Position numbers and translations under genes: made by a program. DNA of 64,000 nucleotides from positions 3,534,001 through 3,598,000 of the forward strand of contig NZ_CP041616.1 of NCBI RefSeq assembly GCF_007197575.1, written 5' to 3'. Source of the DNA: Ornithinimicrobium ciconiae (GTDB lineage Bacteria > Actinomycetota > Actinomycetes > Actinomycetales > Dermatophilaceae). The stretch's first letter is position 1; each line of letters starts with the position of its first letter. Positions 25,401 to 34,025 of this stretch are shown here, piece by piece. The notes beneath the pieces are model-generated. The model ran no database searches. It was not told the DNA's origin and saw only the letters and a program-made list of their open reading frames with translations.

Positions 25401-28015
25401 CGCACTAGTCGCTCCAGGATGGCCCGGGCGCGGGTGGCCGCGCTGTTCGGCGGTGGCGGCTCGGCGAGCCACGCCTGCAGCAGGGCGGTGACCACCTGCA
25501 GGTCTTTGGCGGAGCGCTGCTGGGCCAGGAAGACCCGGAACAGGGCGTGCTCGAGCGCTTCGCTGCGTTCGAGCTCGGTGACCCCGTAGTGGCCCAGGAC
25601 GGTGCGCAGTCGGTCGCTGAACGACTCCGGAAGCGCGCCGCGCTCCAGGTCCAGGCTCTGCAGATAGGTGTGGAAGTGCTCGCGGGCGCTGTGCACCCGC
25701 AGCTCGGTGCGGTCCTCGTCATCGCTCGGTCTGTTGCGGCTGAGCTCGGCGAGGTCGGCAAAGGTCGCCAGCAGTGCCATCTCCCCCTCCAGGGGATCGA
25801 TGCCCTCCCGGCGCAGCGCCGTGCGCACGTCGAGATAGCTGGCGATCAGCCCGCCCTCCTCCCCCGCTGGCACGTCATAACCCAGCACACGCGAGACCAG
25901 TGCCGCGCGCAGCATCGTCGCCCGGGCCTGCAGCTCGGCCGTGGCCGGCGCCTCGAGGGAGCCCCAGTCAGCGTCCGGAAGGTCGAGGTCGGGGCCCGTC
26001 GCGTCGTCCGGCTCTGCGGCCTCCTCAGCCTCGGCCGTGGGCTCCAACCGGATCAGCGGCGCGCCGGTCTCAACCTGGCTGCCGGTGCGCACCATCAGCT
26101 CGCGCACTCGGGCCGCGAACGGGGCATGCACCACCGTCTCCATCTTCATCGCCTCGAGCACGAGCACCTGCCCACCAGCAGCCACCTCGTCCCCGACCGC
26201 CACCGGGGTGGCCACGACCAGCGCCGGCGAGGGAGCCCGCAGCACACCGCCCTCGTCACGGCTGACGCGGTGGATGACCTCATCGACCTCGACGAGGTGC
26301 GTCGGTCCGTGGATCGCGCTGACGATGCGGTGGCGCCGGCCGTTGATGGTGAGCCGACCGTGGAACTGCCCGAGCCGCTCGACCTCGGCGTCGACGGTCT
26401 GCTCCTGCCCGGCTCCGGCCACCGTGACCCGGAATCCCTGCGGCCCGGTCTGCACGGCCGTGACCTGGTAGGGCACGCCGCGCAGCTTGAGGTCGACCGG
26501 ACGGCCGGTCTGGTGCTGGACCTGGGGCCGACCGCCTCGGGCGGTCTCCATCAGGCGGGTGACCTCGAGCTGCATCTCGTCGACATAGGCGTCGATGCCC
26601 GCCGCGACCAGCGCGACACCTGAGTGCTCGTGGGTGACCAGTCGTCCCTCCGCGCGCACCCGGTCGATCCACCCGGTGTCGCACCACTCAGGCTCGCCGT
26701 CGACCACTTCGGGCTGCTGGAGCAGCTCCAGGACAAAACTCTTGTTCGTGGCCCCTCCCTCGATGACGACGGTCGTCTCGCCGAGCGCCCGCCGCAGCCG
26801 GGCGAGTGCCTCCGCACGGTCGCGTCCGTGCGCGATGATCTTGGCGATCATGGAGTCGAAGTCGGCCGGGATGCTGTCTCCCTCCCCGACGCCGGTGTCC
26901 ACCCGGATCCCCGGTCCGGTGGGGAACTCCAGGAGGGTGATCCGCCCCGGGGCCGGGGCAAAGTCACGGTCGGGGTCCTCGGCGTTGAGCCGCGCCTCGA
27001 CGGCGTGCCCGGTCTCAGCGGGACGCTCCCCCTCCAGCTGCCCCCCAGCGGCGACGTGCAGCTGGGCACGCACCAGGTCGATTCCCGTGGTGGCCTCGGT
27101 GATGGGGTGCTCCACCTGCAGGCGGGTGTTGACCTCGAGAAAGGCAAACTGCTGGGTCGCCGGCTGGTAGAGGAACTCCACGGTGCCGGCGCCGCGGTAG
27201 CCGACCGCCAGCACCAGGCGCTCGGCAGCCGTCTTGAGCTCGGCGGCCTGCTCGGGCGTCAGCAGGGGGGAGGCCGACTCCTCGATGATCTTCTGGTTGC
27301 GTCGCTGCACCGTGCAGTCCCGCACCCCGATTGCCCACGCGGTGCCGTGCGCGTCCGCGATGACCTGCACCTCGACATGCCGAGCGTCGGTCACCAGGCT
27401 CTCGAGGAAGACCACGCCGCTGCCGAAGGCCCGCTGGGCCTCATCACGGGTGCGCTGATAGACCTCGCGCAGGCTGGCCTCGTCGGTCACCTTGCGGATG
27501 CCACGCCCACCACCACCGGCGGTGGCCTTGAGCATCAGCGGGTAGCCGATCTCCGCGGCTGCCGCCACGGCGTCCTCCACGCTGTCGAGTCCGCCGCGAC
27601 TCCAGGGCGCGACGGGGACACCCACCTCCTCGGCGATGAGCTTGGAGCCGATCTTGTCGCCGAGTTTGCGCATCGCCTCGGCCGACGGACCGATGAAGGT
27701 CACTCCCAGTCGGTCACACAGGTCCACGAACGCGGGGTCCTCGGCCACGAACCCCCAGCCGACCCACACCGCATCGGCGCGGGTGTCGACCAGCGCCTTC
27801 TCCAGCACCGCCAGGTCAAGGTAGGGCCGTGCCGAGGCCGGGCCCACGGGGTGGGCGATGTCTGCCTCACGGACGAACATCGCGGTGCGCTCGGGGTCGG
27901 TAAAGAGCGCAATCGTCTGGAGCGGGGGTCCGCCGGCGGCGTTGTGGTCCCGCACGGCGTGGATGAGCCGAACAGCGGCTTCCCCACGGTTGACGATGGC
28001 AATACGAGAGAACAT
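22469..28015 (-). CDS. Single-chain acyl-CoA carboxylase (biotin carboxylase, biotin carrier and carboxyltransferase fused)
   Basis: A 1848-residue enzyme predicted to carboxylate acetyl-, propionyl- or another acyl-CoA with bicarbonate and ATP. The biotin carboxylase (1 to about 450) has the ATP-grasp glycine loop KATAGGGGRGIRK (163-175) and EVNTRLQVEH (294-303). The biotin carrier has VLEAMKMET with Lys624. A central region (about 680-1130) of the eukaryotic ACC-central type precedes the carboxyltransferase half with GAQPYWNAEATM and LANLSGFDGSPDSM. Most actinobacteria use separate AccA/AccD subunits; this fused order is like eukaryotic ACC. The ATG at 28015 follows GTTGGAG. It is monocistronic. 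The substrate is not determinable here. Confidence 0.88.
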   Translation of the reverse strand: MFSRIAIVNRGEAAVRLIHAVRDHNAAGGPPLQTIALFTDPERTAMFVREADIAHPVGPASARPYLDLAVLEKALVDTRADAVWVGWGFVAEDPAFVDLCDRLGVTFIGPSAEAMRKLGDKIGSKLIAEEVGVPVAPWSRGGLDSVEDAVAAAAEIGYPLMLKATAGGGGRGIRKVTDEASLREVYQRTRDEAQRAFGSGVVFLESLVTDARHVEVQVIADAHGTAWAIGVRDCTVQRRNQKIIEESASPLLTPEQAAELKTAAERLVLAVGYRGAGTVEFLYQPATQQFAFLEVNTRLQVEHPITEATTGIDLVRAQLHVAAGGQLEGERPAETGHAVEARLNAEDPDRDFAPAPGRITLLEFPTGPGIRVDTGVGEGDSIPADFDSMIAKIIAHGRDRAEALARLRRALGETTVVIEGGATNKSFVLELLQQPEVVDGEPEWCDTGWIDRVRAEGRLVTHEHSGVALVAAGIDAYVDEMQLEVTRLMETARGGRPQVQHQTGRPVDLKLRGVPYQVTAVQTGPQGFRVTVAGAGQEQTVDAEVERLGQFHGRLTINGRRHRIVSAIHGPTHLVEVDEVIHRVSRDEGGVLRAPSPALVVATPVAVGDEVAAGGQVLVLEAMKMETVVHAPFAARVRELMVRTGSQVETGAPLIRLEPTAEAEEAAEPDDATGPDLDLPDADWGSLEAPATAELQARATMLRAALVSRVLGYDVPAGEEGGLIASYLDVRTALRREGIDPLEGEMALLATFADLAELSRNRPSDDEDRTELRVHSAREHFHTYLQSLDLERGALPESFSDRLRTVLGHYGVTELERSEALEHALFRVFLAQQRSAKDLQVVTALLQAWLAEPPPPNSAATRARAILERLVRATQLRYPVIGDMARSIRFRWFDQQMVDAARAEALDGLAEEVAALAEADEVPDRAARIEKIVAIPVQIAGILSDRLEQGVPRREPLIEALVGRHYREFDLHDVQRFSAADRELVRADYVLDERPTRLVTTVGTLEELRDPGSALVSALTEEVSAGREAGDVVLDLYLHWPTMSDHSDEASAELADVLAGLDFAPVCRRVAVAGCPGAGREVHYLTFRPDGAGGTHEDTLVRGVHPMVGRRLDLWRLREFDITRIEAPDDVLLYECVARSNPADRRLVALAQIRQLSVIRDEHGDVVSIPQGERAVESCLEAIRRARTARGAAGARLETNHVWVQVWPVIEAAPHELAALQDKITPLSERAGLEEVVAQGRVARADGPPVAVAIRFAANKSGTGVAATFEAPPTELLKPLDDYAGKVLRSKRRGLVYPYELSDTLTGPGGSLVEHDLNEQGRLVPVDRAPGLNTAAIICAVVTTPTELHPEGITRVVLSGDPTKALGALSEPECRRVIAAIDLAEQMRVPLEWFALSAGARVSMDSGTENMDWVAEALKRIVEFTQDGGEINVVVAGINVGAQPYWNAEATMLMHTKGILVMTPDSAMVLTGKQSLDFSGGVSAEDNYGIGGYDRVMGPNGQAQYWARDLASAVDTLMAHYEHTYTAPGEAGPRRVETGDPADRDITTYPHQHPAAPDFTTVGDIFSAEKNPDRKKAFDIRTVMAALVDQDHQTLERWAGMADADTAVVQDAHIGGHAVTLLGIESRPVPRHGFPPTDGPDTYTAGTLFPRSSKKAARAINAASGNRPVVVLANLSGFDGSPDSMRHLQLEYGAEIGRSIVNFKGPIVFCVISRYHGGAFVVFSKRLNPQMTVLAVEGSFASVLGGAPAAAVVFAGEVDKRAAASPEVTELEERIADAPREDQARLMVELADVRAGLRADKISEVAAEFDAIHSIHRAVEVGSVDAVIAAAQLRPAVINAIDHRRSPA

Positions 28016-28163
28016 CCGTCTCCAACTTCTCGGGCGTCGTGAGGCTGTCGCGGCGTGCAGACCGACGGTGCCACGGCCGGGCCGCTACTCGCGAGTCGGC
28101 ACACCGGGAAGTGGCAGGTCAGCCGCGCACCGTCCCATCCTGCCCTACCTGGCCCTGGTGCGC

Positions 28164-28185
28164 GCGCGTCCGGTCCCGGACGCGC
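28164..28185. other. GC-rich hairpin upstream of the acyl-CoA carboxylase gene
   Basis: GCGCGTCCGG and CCGGACGCGC are perfect complements separated by two bases. It directly abuts the longer terminator hairpin at 28184-28221, 149 bases before the carboxylase start. It could be a second terminator stem for the upstream lipoprotein or part of the carboxylase leader. Confidence 0.5.
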
Positions 28186-28221
28186 ACTACCCCCGCCAGC
28201 AGATGCTGACGGGGGTAGTGC
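28184..28221 (-). terminator. 17-bp hairpin downstream of the lipoprotein gene
   Basis: GCACTACCCCCGCCAGC (28184-28200) pairs with GCTGACGGGGGTAGTGC (28205-28221) around AGAT, with a single G-T pair. It begins 11 bases past the lipoprotein stop on the minus strand, the right place for a terminator separating it from the carboxylase. Confidence 0.75.
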
Positions 28222-28232
28222 GGTCGTGCGGG

Positions 28233-29165
28233 TCACGGGGACGTGGTCGGCATCCCCGGCATTTCCATGATCTGGGAGGCGTCCGGCGCGGTGATGTCCA
28301 CCGGCTGGCCCCAGTCAGCCATCTTCATGGTGGTGACGCTGCCCATGATGTCGAAGGTCACCTGACGCATGAAGTTCTGGTCGTCCAGCCACACGTCGTA
28401 GGTGATCTCGTCCGGCATACCGGCGGTGTCCTCGCCCTCGAGCGAGGTGAGCTCGGTGGTGTCCATCAGCATCGTGTAGTGGTTGAGCGTCTCGCCGTCC
28501 ACGTCCTCGGGACCGACGAAGGTGATCTGCTGGGCACCGGTCTCCCAGTCGTCCCACTGCGAGGTCATGTCGACCTGGTTGGTGAAGTCGTCGGCGTCCT
28601 CGCCCATGACCTCCTCGAGAGGCATCTGAAGGAACTGGCCGTCCTCGGTCACGCCGGGCACCGACATGTAGGCGTTGCCGTCGACCATGATCATGTTGAT
28701 GCTGCCCATGCCTGGGATTTCCATCTGCATGTCCATGGCGGGGCCGGCGGACCCACCGAGGTCTGCCTTGCCGCTCATCACCATCGCCTGGCCCTGGACG
28801 TCCATGTCCATCTGCATGCTGAAGCTGCTCAGCTGGTCGTTGCCCGGGCTCTTGAGCATGCTGATGAAGTCGTCCGTGCTGACCTCGGTGCCGGCAGCAA
28901 CGTCGCCGCCGACGTCGCCACCGGCGTCATCAGTGGCGGGCGCGTCATCGGTCGCCGGGGCGTCGTCCGTGGCGGGGGCCTCATCAGTGGCCGGGGCGTC
29001 GTCCGTGGCCGGAGCCTCGTCGGTGATGTCCTCGGAGCCGTCGGCGTCGGCGGCGTTGGTGGTGGGCTCCTCGACCTCAGGCGAGTCGTCCCCGCAGGCG
29101 GCCAGGGTGAGCACCAGGGCTCCGCTCGCAGCGATCATCCCCCATGTCGTGGTGTTCCTACGCAT
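28233..29165 (-). CDS. LppX/LprG-like lipoprotein with APATD tandem repeats
   Basis: A 310-residue protein with a signal and lipobox LTLAAC (Cys24), an acidic low-complexity linker (about 46-85) made of six consecutive APATD[D/E] units, and a C-terminal domain (about 95-310). That domain's alternating strands (FSMQMDMDVQGQAMVMSGKADL, NMIMVDGNAYMSVPG) resemble the lipid-carrying LppX/LprAFG family. It is probably anchored outside the membrane on a long flexible stalk. The ATG at 29165 is preceded by GGAGGGAAGG, slightly distant. It is divergent from the olefin operon, 134 bases away. A lipid-carrier role is inferred from fold resemblance only. Confidence 0.72.
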   Translation of the reverse strand: MRRNTTTWGMIAASGALVLTLAACGDDSPEVEEPTTNAADADGSEDITDEAPATDDAPATDEAPATDDAPATDDAPATDDAGGDVGGDVAAGTEVSTDDFISMLKSPGNDQLSSFSMQMDMDVQGQAMVMSGKADLGGSAGPAMDMQMEIPGMGSINMIMVDGNAYMSVPGVTEDGQFLQMPLEEVMGEDADDFTNQVDMTSQWDDWETGAQQITFVGPEDVDGETLNHYTMLMDTTELTSLEGEDTAGMPDEITYDVWLDDQNFMRQVTFDIMGSVTTMKMADWGQPVDITAPDASQIMEMPGMPTTSP

Positions 29166-29299
29166 CTGTTAAACCTTCCCTCCGGTGCGGCAGTGGCTAT
29201 CGTGAGTCTGCCTTGAGCACACCATCGTTTCACAACCGCTGGGCGGGCTGTGTTCTTATTGATCCATCTGACTGACGACTCAAAGAGCCCTGAGGTTCC

Positions 29300-30322
29300 A
29301 TGAACGGCAACATCACTTTTCGGCACCACGACACTGCGGTGCTCTCCGTCACCGCAGTCGACGCCCCCGTGGTGGTGACCTCGGCAGAGTTTGACGCCCG
29401 TCTCACGGAGACCTACGAGCGCACCCGGATGCTGCCGGGCATGCTGACCAAGCTCGCTGGCATCCAGGAGCGCCGCTGGTGGCCCGAGGGGACCACCTTC
29501 GTCGACGGGGCCATCGACGCCGGGGCCAAGGCCATCGCCGAGGCGGGGGTGGACCCGGCGCGCATCGGCCTGATGGTCAACACCTCGGTCTCCCGTGAGC
29601 ACCTGGAGCCCTCCATCGCGGTCAAGGTCCACGCAGAGCTCGGACTGCCCTCGACCTGCCTCAACTTCGACCTGACCAATGCCTGCCTCGGTTTCGTGAA
29701 CGGCATGCAGCTGGCCGCCACGATGATCGACGCCGGTCAGATCGACTACGCCCTGGTCGTCGACGGTGAGGGGTCGCGCCCCGCGCAGGAGAGCGCGCTG
29801 CGGCGCCTGTCCAGTCCTGAGGCCACCGCCGAGGACCTGCAGAACGAGTTCGCCACCCTCACCCTGGGCTCCGGGGCGGCCGCGATGGTCCTGGGACGGG
29901 CCAGTGAGCACCCGCAGGGTCACCGGGTCATCGGCGGCGCCAGCCGTGCCGCAACCCAGCACCACGAGCTGTGCGTCGGAGACTATGAGCGGATGAGCAC
30001 CGACACCAAGGGGCTGCTGGTGGCGGGGATGCAGCTGGCGTCCGAGCTGTGGGAGGACGCCAAGGAGGACTTCGACTGGGCCGACATGGACTGCTATGTC
30101 GTGCACCAGGTGTCCACGGTCCACACCGGGCGCACGGCGGAGGTCCTGGGCCTGCCGAAGGACCGCATCCCGCTGACCTTCCCCACGTTCGGCAATATCG
30201 GTCCCGCCGCGGTGGCGGTGACGCTGGCCAAGCAGGTCGAGCACCTGACGCCGGGCGACCGGGTGCTGATGATGGGCATCGGCTCCGGGCTGAACATGTC
30301 CTGCCTGGAACTGGCCTGGTGA
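29300..30322 (+). CDS. oleA: OleA, thiolase-fold enzyme for head-to-head acyl-CoA condensation
   Basis: Condenses two fatty acyl-CoAs to a 2-alkyl-3-ketoacyl intermediate, the first step of long-chain olefin synthesis. The 340-residue protein has the nucleophilic Cys129 in FDLTNACLGFVNG, the OleA glutamate region SREHLEPSIA, catalytic His in CYVVHQVSTVHT and Asn in FGNIGPAAVA. Unlike FabH, it is followed by oleBC and oleD. The ATG at 29300 has TGAGG upstream. The stop overlaps the GTG of oleBC by 4 bases. The products are expected to be long-chain internal alkenes as known for Micrococcus; chain length is not readable. Confidence 0.92.
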   Translation: MNGNITFRHHDTAVLSVTAVDAPVVVTSAEFDARLTETYERTRMLPGMLTKLAGIQERRWWPEGTTFVDGAIDAGAKAIAEAGVDPARIGLMVNTSVSREHLEPSIAVKVHAELGLPSTCLNFDLTNACLGFVNGMQLAATMIDAGQIDYALVVDGEGSRPAQESALRRLSSPEATAEDLQNEFATLTLGSGAAAMVLGRASEHPQGHRVIGGASRAATQHHELCVGDYERMSTDTKGLLVAGMQLASELWEDAKEDFDWADMDCYVVHQVSTVHTGRTAEVLGLPKDRIPLTFPTFGNIGPAAVAVTLAKQVEHLTPGDRVLMMGIGSGLNMSCLELAW

Positions 30323-32952
30323 CCGCGGGAGCGACCCTCCCCCCGGACCTGCCCGGACTCGATCCGGCGTGGTCACGCACTGTCGAGGCCCCCGACGTAG
30401 AGGGGGTCACCCGCACCTGGCACGTGCTCGACAACGGCCCGCAGCTGCAGGCGGCCGGCGTCCCGGTCGAGCACACGCTGCTCTGTGTGCACGGCAACCC
30501 GACTTGGTCCTACCTGTGGCGCCGGGTGCTGGACTCCGCCCCCGCGGGCTGGCGGGTCGTCGCCGTCGACCACCTGGGCATGGGCTTCTCCGAGCGCACG
30601 CCCACCCCCCGGACCCTGGGTCAGCGCGTGCAGGACCTCTGCCGGCTCACGGCTGCGCTGGAGCTGACCGGCCCGGTCAGCACCCTCGCCCACGACTGGG
30701 GCGGACCCATCAGCCTTGGCTGGGCCCTGGAGCACCGGGACCAGCTGGAGCGGGTCGTGCTGACCAACACGGCCGTCCACCAGCCCGAGGGATCTCCCTG
30801 GCCGACCGCTATCGCCGCGGTGCGCACTCCCCCGTTGCTGGATCTCGTCTGTCGGCGCACCCTCGGCTTCGTGCGCGCCGCCACAGCGACCTGCCGCCCT
30901 GCCCTGCCTGCGCCGGTCCGCCAGGCCTTCGCCGCGCCCTACCTCACCACCGACCGCCGGGCCGCGATCGCGCACTTCGTCCAGGACATCCCGACCACAC
31001 CCCAGCACCCCAGTGCCGCTGAGCTGGACCGGATCGCGGGGGGCCTGGGCGCACTTGCGGACGTGCCGACGCTGATGGTGTGGGGCCTGGCCGACCCCGT
31101 CTTCTCCCACCGTTATCTGCGGGATCTGCGACGCCGCCTGCCGCATGCGGACGTGCACACTTATCCGCGCGCCTCACACCTGGTGCTGGAGGACCGGCCC
31201 GAGGGTGTGGACCTGATCTGGAGGTGGCTGAGCACCCAGACGCCCCGGGTGGCCGCGGCTCCCGCGCCGATGGTGCCGATCCAGGTCGACACCAGTGCCC
31301 CGCAGCGCACCGCGATCGTGGAGCTGACCGGTGGGGGTGGCGACATCACCTTCGGCGCCCTGGCCGACCGGGTGGATGACCTGGCCCGCGGTCTGCACTC
31401 CCGTGGGGTCCGGCGCGGACAGCGGGTGGCGCTGCTCGTCAAGCCCGGGATCGACCTGACCACCGTCCTGTATGCCGTGTGGCGGCTGGGCGCCGTCGCC
31501 GTCGTCGCCGACGCGGGGTTGGGGTTGCGCCGGCTGGGCGTGGCGCTGAAGGGCGCTGCACCCGACCACGTGATCGGGTTTCCCGCGGCCCGGGCCATCG
31601 TCGTCGCGGCCAATGTCCCCGGCCAGTGGATCCGCCTGGGACCGCAGGACATCGCCACGCTGATCGCCGAGGGGGCCGGCCACGACCTCGGCAGTGACGG
31701 ACTCCTCAGGGCCACAGCAGAGCTCGACCTGGACGGGGCGGTGCTCTTCACCTCCGGCGCCACCGGCCCGCCCAAGGGCGTGGTCTATACCCGACGCCAG
31801 GTCAGCACCCAGGTCGCCCTGCTGCGCGATGCCTTCGACCTGGTGCCCGGGGAGCGTTTCGTCGCGGCCTTTGCGCCGTTTGCCCTCTATGGCCCTGCGA
31901 TGGGGTTGAGTTCCGCGGTGCCGGCGATGGAGGTCACCGCCCCGGACACGCTCACTGCCGCCGCCCTGGCTGATGCGGTCGAGGCCGTCGACGCCACCGT
32001 GGTCTTCGCCTCCCCCGCCGCCCTGGACAATGTCGTGGCGACCTCCGCCGACCTGAGCCCACAGCAGCGCGAGCAGCTCCAGCGCCCTCGACTGGTCCTG
32101 TCCGCCGGTGCGCCGGTGCCGCTGCCCCTGCTGCACCGCCTCAAGGAGCTGCTGCCCAACGCCGCGACGCACACGCCCTACGGCATGACCGAGGCGCTCC
32201 CCGTCGCGACCCTCGATCCGACCACCCTGGATCCCGACGACCCCGCGGACCGCGAGCCCGGCGTCTGTGTCGGGACGCCCCTGCCGGGCGTGACTGTGCG
32301 CATCGCTCCGTTGCACCCCGATGGCACCTCGTCGAGCGAGTTGTCCGCTGCCGCAGGGACTCTGGGCGAGATCGTCGTGCGCGGGCCGCACGTCAAGGAG
32401 CGTTATGACCAGCTCTGGGGCACCCAGGCCGCTAGCGCGCGCCCGGTCGGTTGGCACCGCACCGGCGACGTCGGCCACCTGGACTCCCGCGGGAGACTGT
32501 GGGTGCAGGGCCGGTTGGCCCACGTGATCACCACTGCCGATGGTCCGCTCGCCCCCTATGCCGTGGAGCACGCCATCGAGACCGTTCCCGGAGTCCGCCG
32601 GGCCGCCGTCGTCGGCGTCGGTCCCGAGGGCACCCAGCAGGTCGTCGCCGTGGTGGTGCCAGAGGGTGCCGCGCCGAGGCGGGACCTGCCGCTGACGTCC
32701 CTGGTGGACCGGGCCCTGCCCCAGTCCGACACCGCGGTGCCGTCAGACGTGGCCCGCGCGGTCCGCGAGGCCGCTGGGGTGCCCGTGTCGGCGGTGCTGC
32801 GCCGGGACTGGTTGCCCGTCGACATCCGGCACGCCGCCAAGGTCGACCGGATCGAGCTCGCCCGGTGGGCCACCGGCCTGCTCCACGGCCCCACGGTCGC
32901 CCGCGAGACGTTCCGCGACCAGCGACGGGCACCGAGCCGACGGAGTTACTGA
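30319..32952 (+). CDS. oleBC: OleBC fusion: beta-lactone decarboxylase plus beta-lactone synthetase
   Basis: An 877-residue two-domain enzyme. Residues 1 to about 310 are an OleB alpha/beta hydrolase of haloalkane-dehalogenase type with the nucleophile Asp126 in HDWGG, the HGNPTWSYLWR oxyanion region and a late His in RASHLVLEDRPEG; it decarboxylates the beta-lactone to the alkene. From about 320 an OleC adenylate-forming domain has TSGATGPPKGVVYT, YGMTEALPV and WHRTGDVGHLD; it makes the beta-lactone from the 2-alkyl-3-hydroxy acid. OleB and OleC are separate in Xanthomonas and fused in actinobacteria such as Micrococcus. The GTG at 30319 overlaps oleA, and the stop shares a base with the oleD ATG. 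Confidence 0.92.
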   Translation: MTAGATLPPDLPGLDPAWSRTVEAPDVEGVTRTWHVLDNGPQLQAAGVPVEHTLLCVHGNPTWSYLWRRVLDSAPAGWRVVAVDHLGMGFSERTPTPRTLGQRVQDLCRLTAALELTGPVSTLAHDWGGPISLGWALEHRDQLERVVLTNTAVHQPEGSPWPTAIAAVRTPPLLDLVCRRTLGFVRAATATCRPALPAPVRQAFAAPYLTTDRRAAIAHFVQDIPTTPQHPSAAELDRIAGGLGALADVPTLMVWGLADPVFSHRYLRDLRRRLPHADVHTYPRASHLVLEDRPEGVDLIWRWLSTQTPRVAAAPAPMVPIQVDTSAPQRTAIVELTGGGGDITFGALADRVDDLARGLHSRGVRRGQRVALLVKPGIDLTTVLYAVWRLGAVAVVADAGLGLRRLGVALKGAAPDHVIGFPAARAIVVAANVPGQWIRLGPQDIATLIAEGAGHDLGSDGLLRATAELDLDGAVLFTSGATGPPKGVVYTRRQVSTQVALLRDAFDLVPGERFVAAFAPFALYGPAMGLSSAVPAMEVTAPDTLTAAALADAVEAVDATVVFASPAALDNVVATSADLSPQQREQLQRPRLVLSAGAPVPLPLLHRLKELLPNAATHTPYGMTEALPVATLDPTTLDPDDPADREPGVCVGTPLPGVTVRIAPLHPDGTSSSELSAAAGTLGEIVVRGPHVKERYDQLWGTQAASARPVGWHRTGDVGHLDSRGRLWVQGRLAHVITTADGPLAPYAVEHAIETVPGVRRAAVVGVGPEGTQQVVAVVVPEGAAPRRDLPLTSLVDRALPQSDTAVPSDVARAVREAAGVPVSAVLRRDWLPVDIRHAAKVDRIELARWATGLLHGPTVARETFRDQRRAPSRRSY

Positions 32953-33950
32953 TGCCGACACTGCGGGTCCTGGTCACTGGCGCGAGCGGGATGTTGGGTC
33001 GCGCGGTCGCCGACACACTCGCGGACCGAGGGCACGCGGTGACGGTGCTCCAGCGCCGTCCCGCCGGCGGCCCGCACCGCGAGGTCCTCGGCGACGTTGC
33101 CGACCCGGCGCTCGTCGCCACCGCGGTGGCGGGGCAGGACGCGGTGGTCCACCTCGCCGCCAAGGTCGACGTGGTGGGGCGGTGGGCGGACTATGAACGC
33201 ACCAACATCGGCGGGACCCGCGCGCTGGTCGATGCTGCTCGCGCTGCCGGTGCCTCCCGGTTCGTGCAGGTCTCCTCACCCTCGGTGGCGCACGCCGGAC
33301 GTTCGCTGGCCGGCGCGGGCGCCGGTCCCGCCGATCCCCAGCGCGCCCGGGGGCACTACGCCCGGAGCAAGGCGGCCGCCGAGCTCATCGCGCTGGGCGC
33401 CGACAGCCCGGAGCTGGCCGTCGTCGCGATCCGGCCCCACCTGGTGTGGGGGCCGGGTGACACCCAGCTCATCGGTCGCATCCTGGACCGGGCACGGGCC
33501 GGCCGGCTGCCGGTCCTGGGCGCCGGCACCAGCCTGGTCGACACGACCTATGTCACCAACGCCGCCGACGCCATCGTCGCGGCGCTGGACCGAGCACCCC
33601 AGGCCCACGGTCAGGCCCTGGTCGTCACCAACGGTGAGCCGCGCCCCATCGGTGAACTCATCGCCGACATCTGCCGCGCGGGCGGGGCACCGCCGCCCCG
33701 GTTCCGGATCCCGGTGCCGGTGGCGTGGGTCGCCGGGGCCGGAGTGGAGGCAGTCATGGCGATCTCCGCGGCCGTCCCGGGACTGCCGGAGATCACCGAG
33801 CCCCCGCTCACGCGGTTCCTGGCCGAGCAGCTGTCCACGGCCCACTGGTTCGATCAGCGGCACACCAGGGCGGCCCTGGACTGGACCCCCCGGGTCTCCC
33901 TCGACGAGGGCCTGCGGCTCCTGGCTGCGGCACCTTCCGCGGACCGCTAG
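32952..33950 (+). CDS. oleD: OleD, NADPH-dependent 2-alkyl-3-ketoacid reductase
   Basis: A short-chain dehydrogenase of the extended (epimerase/3-beta-HSD) type, reducing the OleA product before lactone formation. The 332-residue protein has the cofactor motif VTGASGMLGRAVA (8-20) and the catalytic YARSK (Tyr-x-x-x-Lys) in RGHYARSKAAAELI. The IRPHLVWGPGDTQLI segment is typical of OleD and sterol dehydrogenases. The ATG at 32952 overlaps the oleBC stop (TGATG), so the three ole genes form one tightly coupled operon. A weak hairpin follows. Confidence 0.9.
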   Translation: MPTLRVLVTGASGMLGRAVADTLADRGHAVTVLQRRPAGGPHREVLGDVADPALVATAVAGQDAVVHLAAKVDVVGRWADYERTNIGGTRALVDAARAAGASRFVQVSSPSVAHAGRSLAGAGAGPADPQRARGHYARSKAAAELIALGADSPELAVVAIRPHLVWGPGDTQLIGRILDRARAGRLPVLGAGTSLVDTTYVTNAADAIVAALDRAPQAHGQALVVTNGEPRPIGELIADICRAGGAPPPRFRIPVPVAWVAGAGVEAVMAISAAVPGLPEITEPPLTRFLAEQLSTAHWFDQRHTRAALDWTPRVSLDEGLRLLAAAPSADR

Positions 33951-33966
33951 CGTTGGGTCTGCTGGA

Positions 33967-33994
33967 GACAGCCTTCCCGATGACACGGGCTGTC
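33967..33994 (+). terminator. Weak hairpin after the ole operon
   Basis: GACAGCC (33967-33973) and GGCTGTC (33988-33994) can pair across 14 bases, 17 bases past the oleD stop. There is no T-run and the loop is long, so readthrough to the SGNH hydrolase gene is quite possible. Confidence 0.35.
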
Positions 33995-34025
33995 CAGAGG
34001 TGCGAGGGACTGGGGTCGAGACAGG

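Noticed and set aside
23120..25408. 762-residue plus-strand open frame opposite the acyl-CoA carboxylase
   Set aside because: Antisense shadow of the carboxylase; His/Asp/Gly-rich, no domain, no ribosome-binding site.
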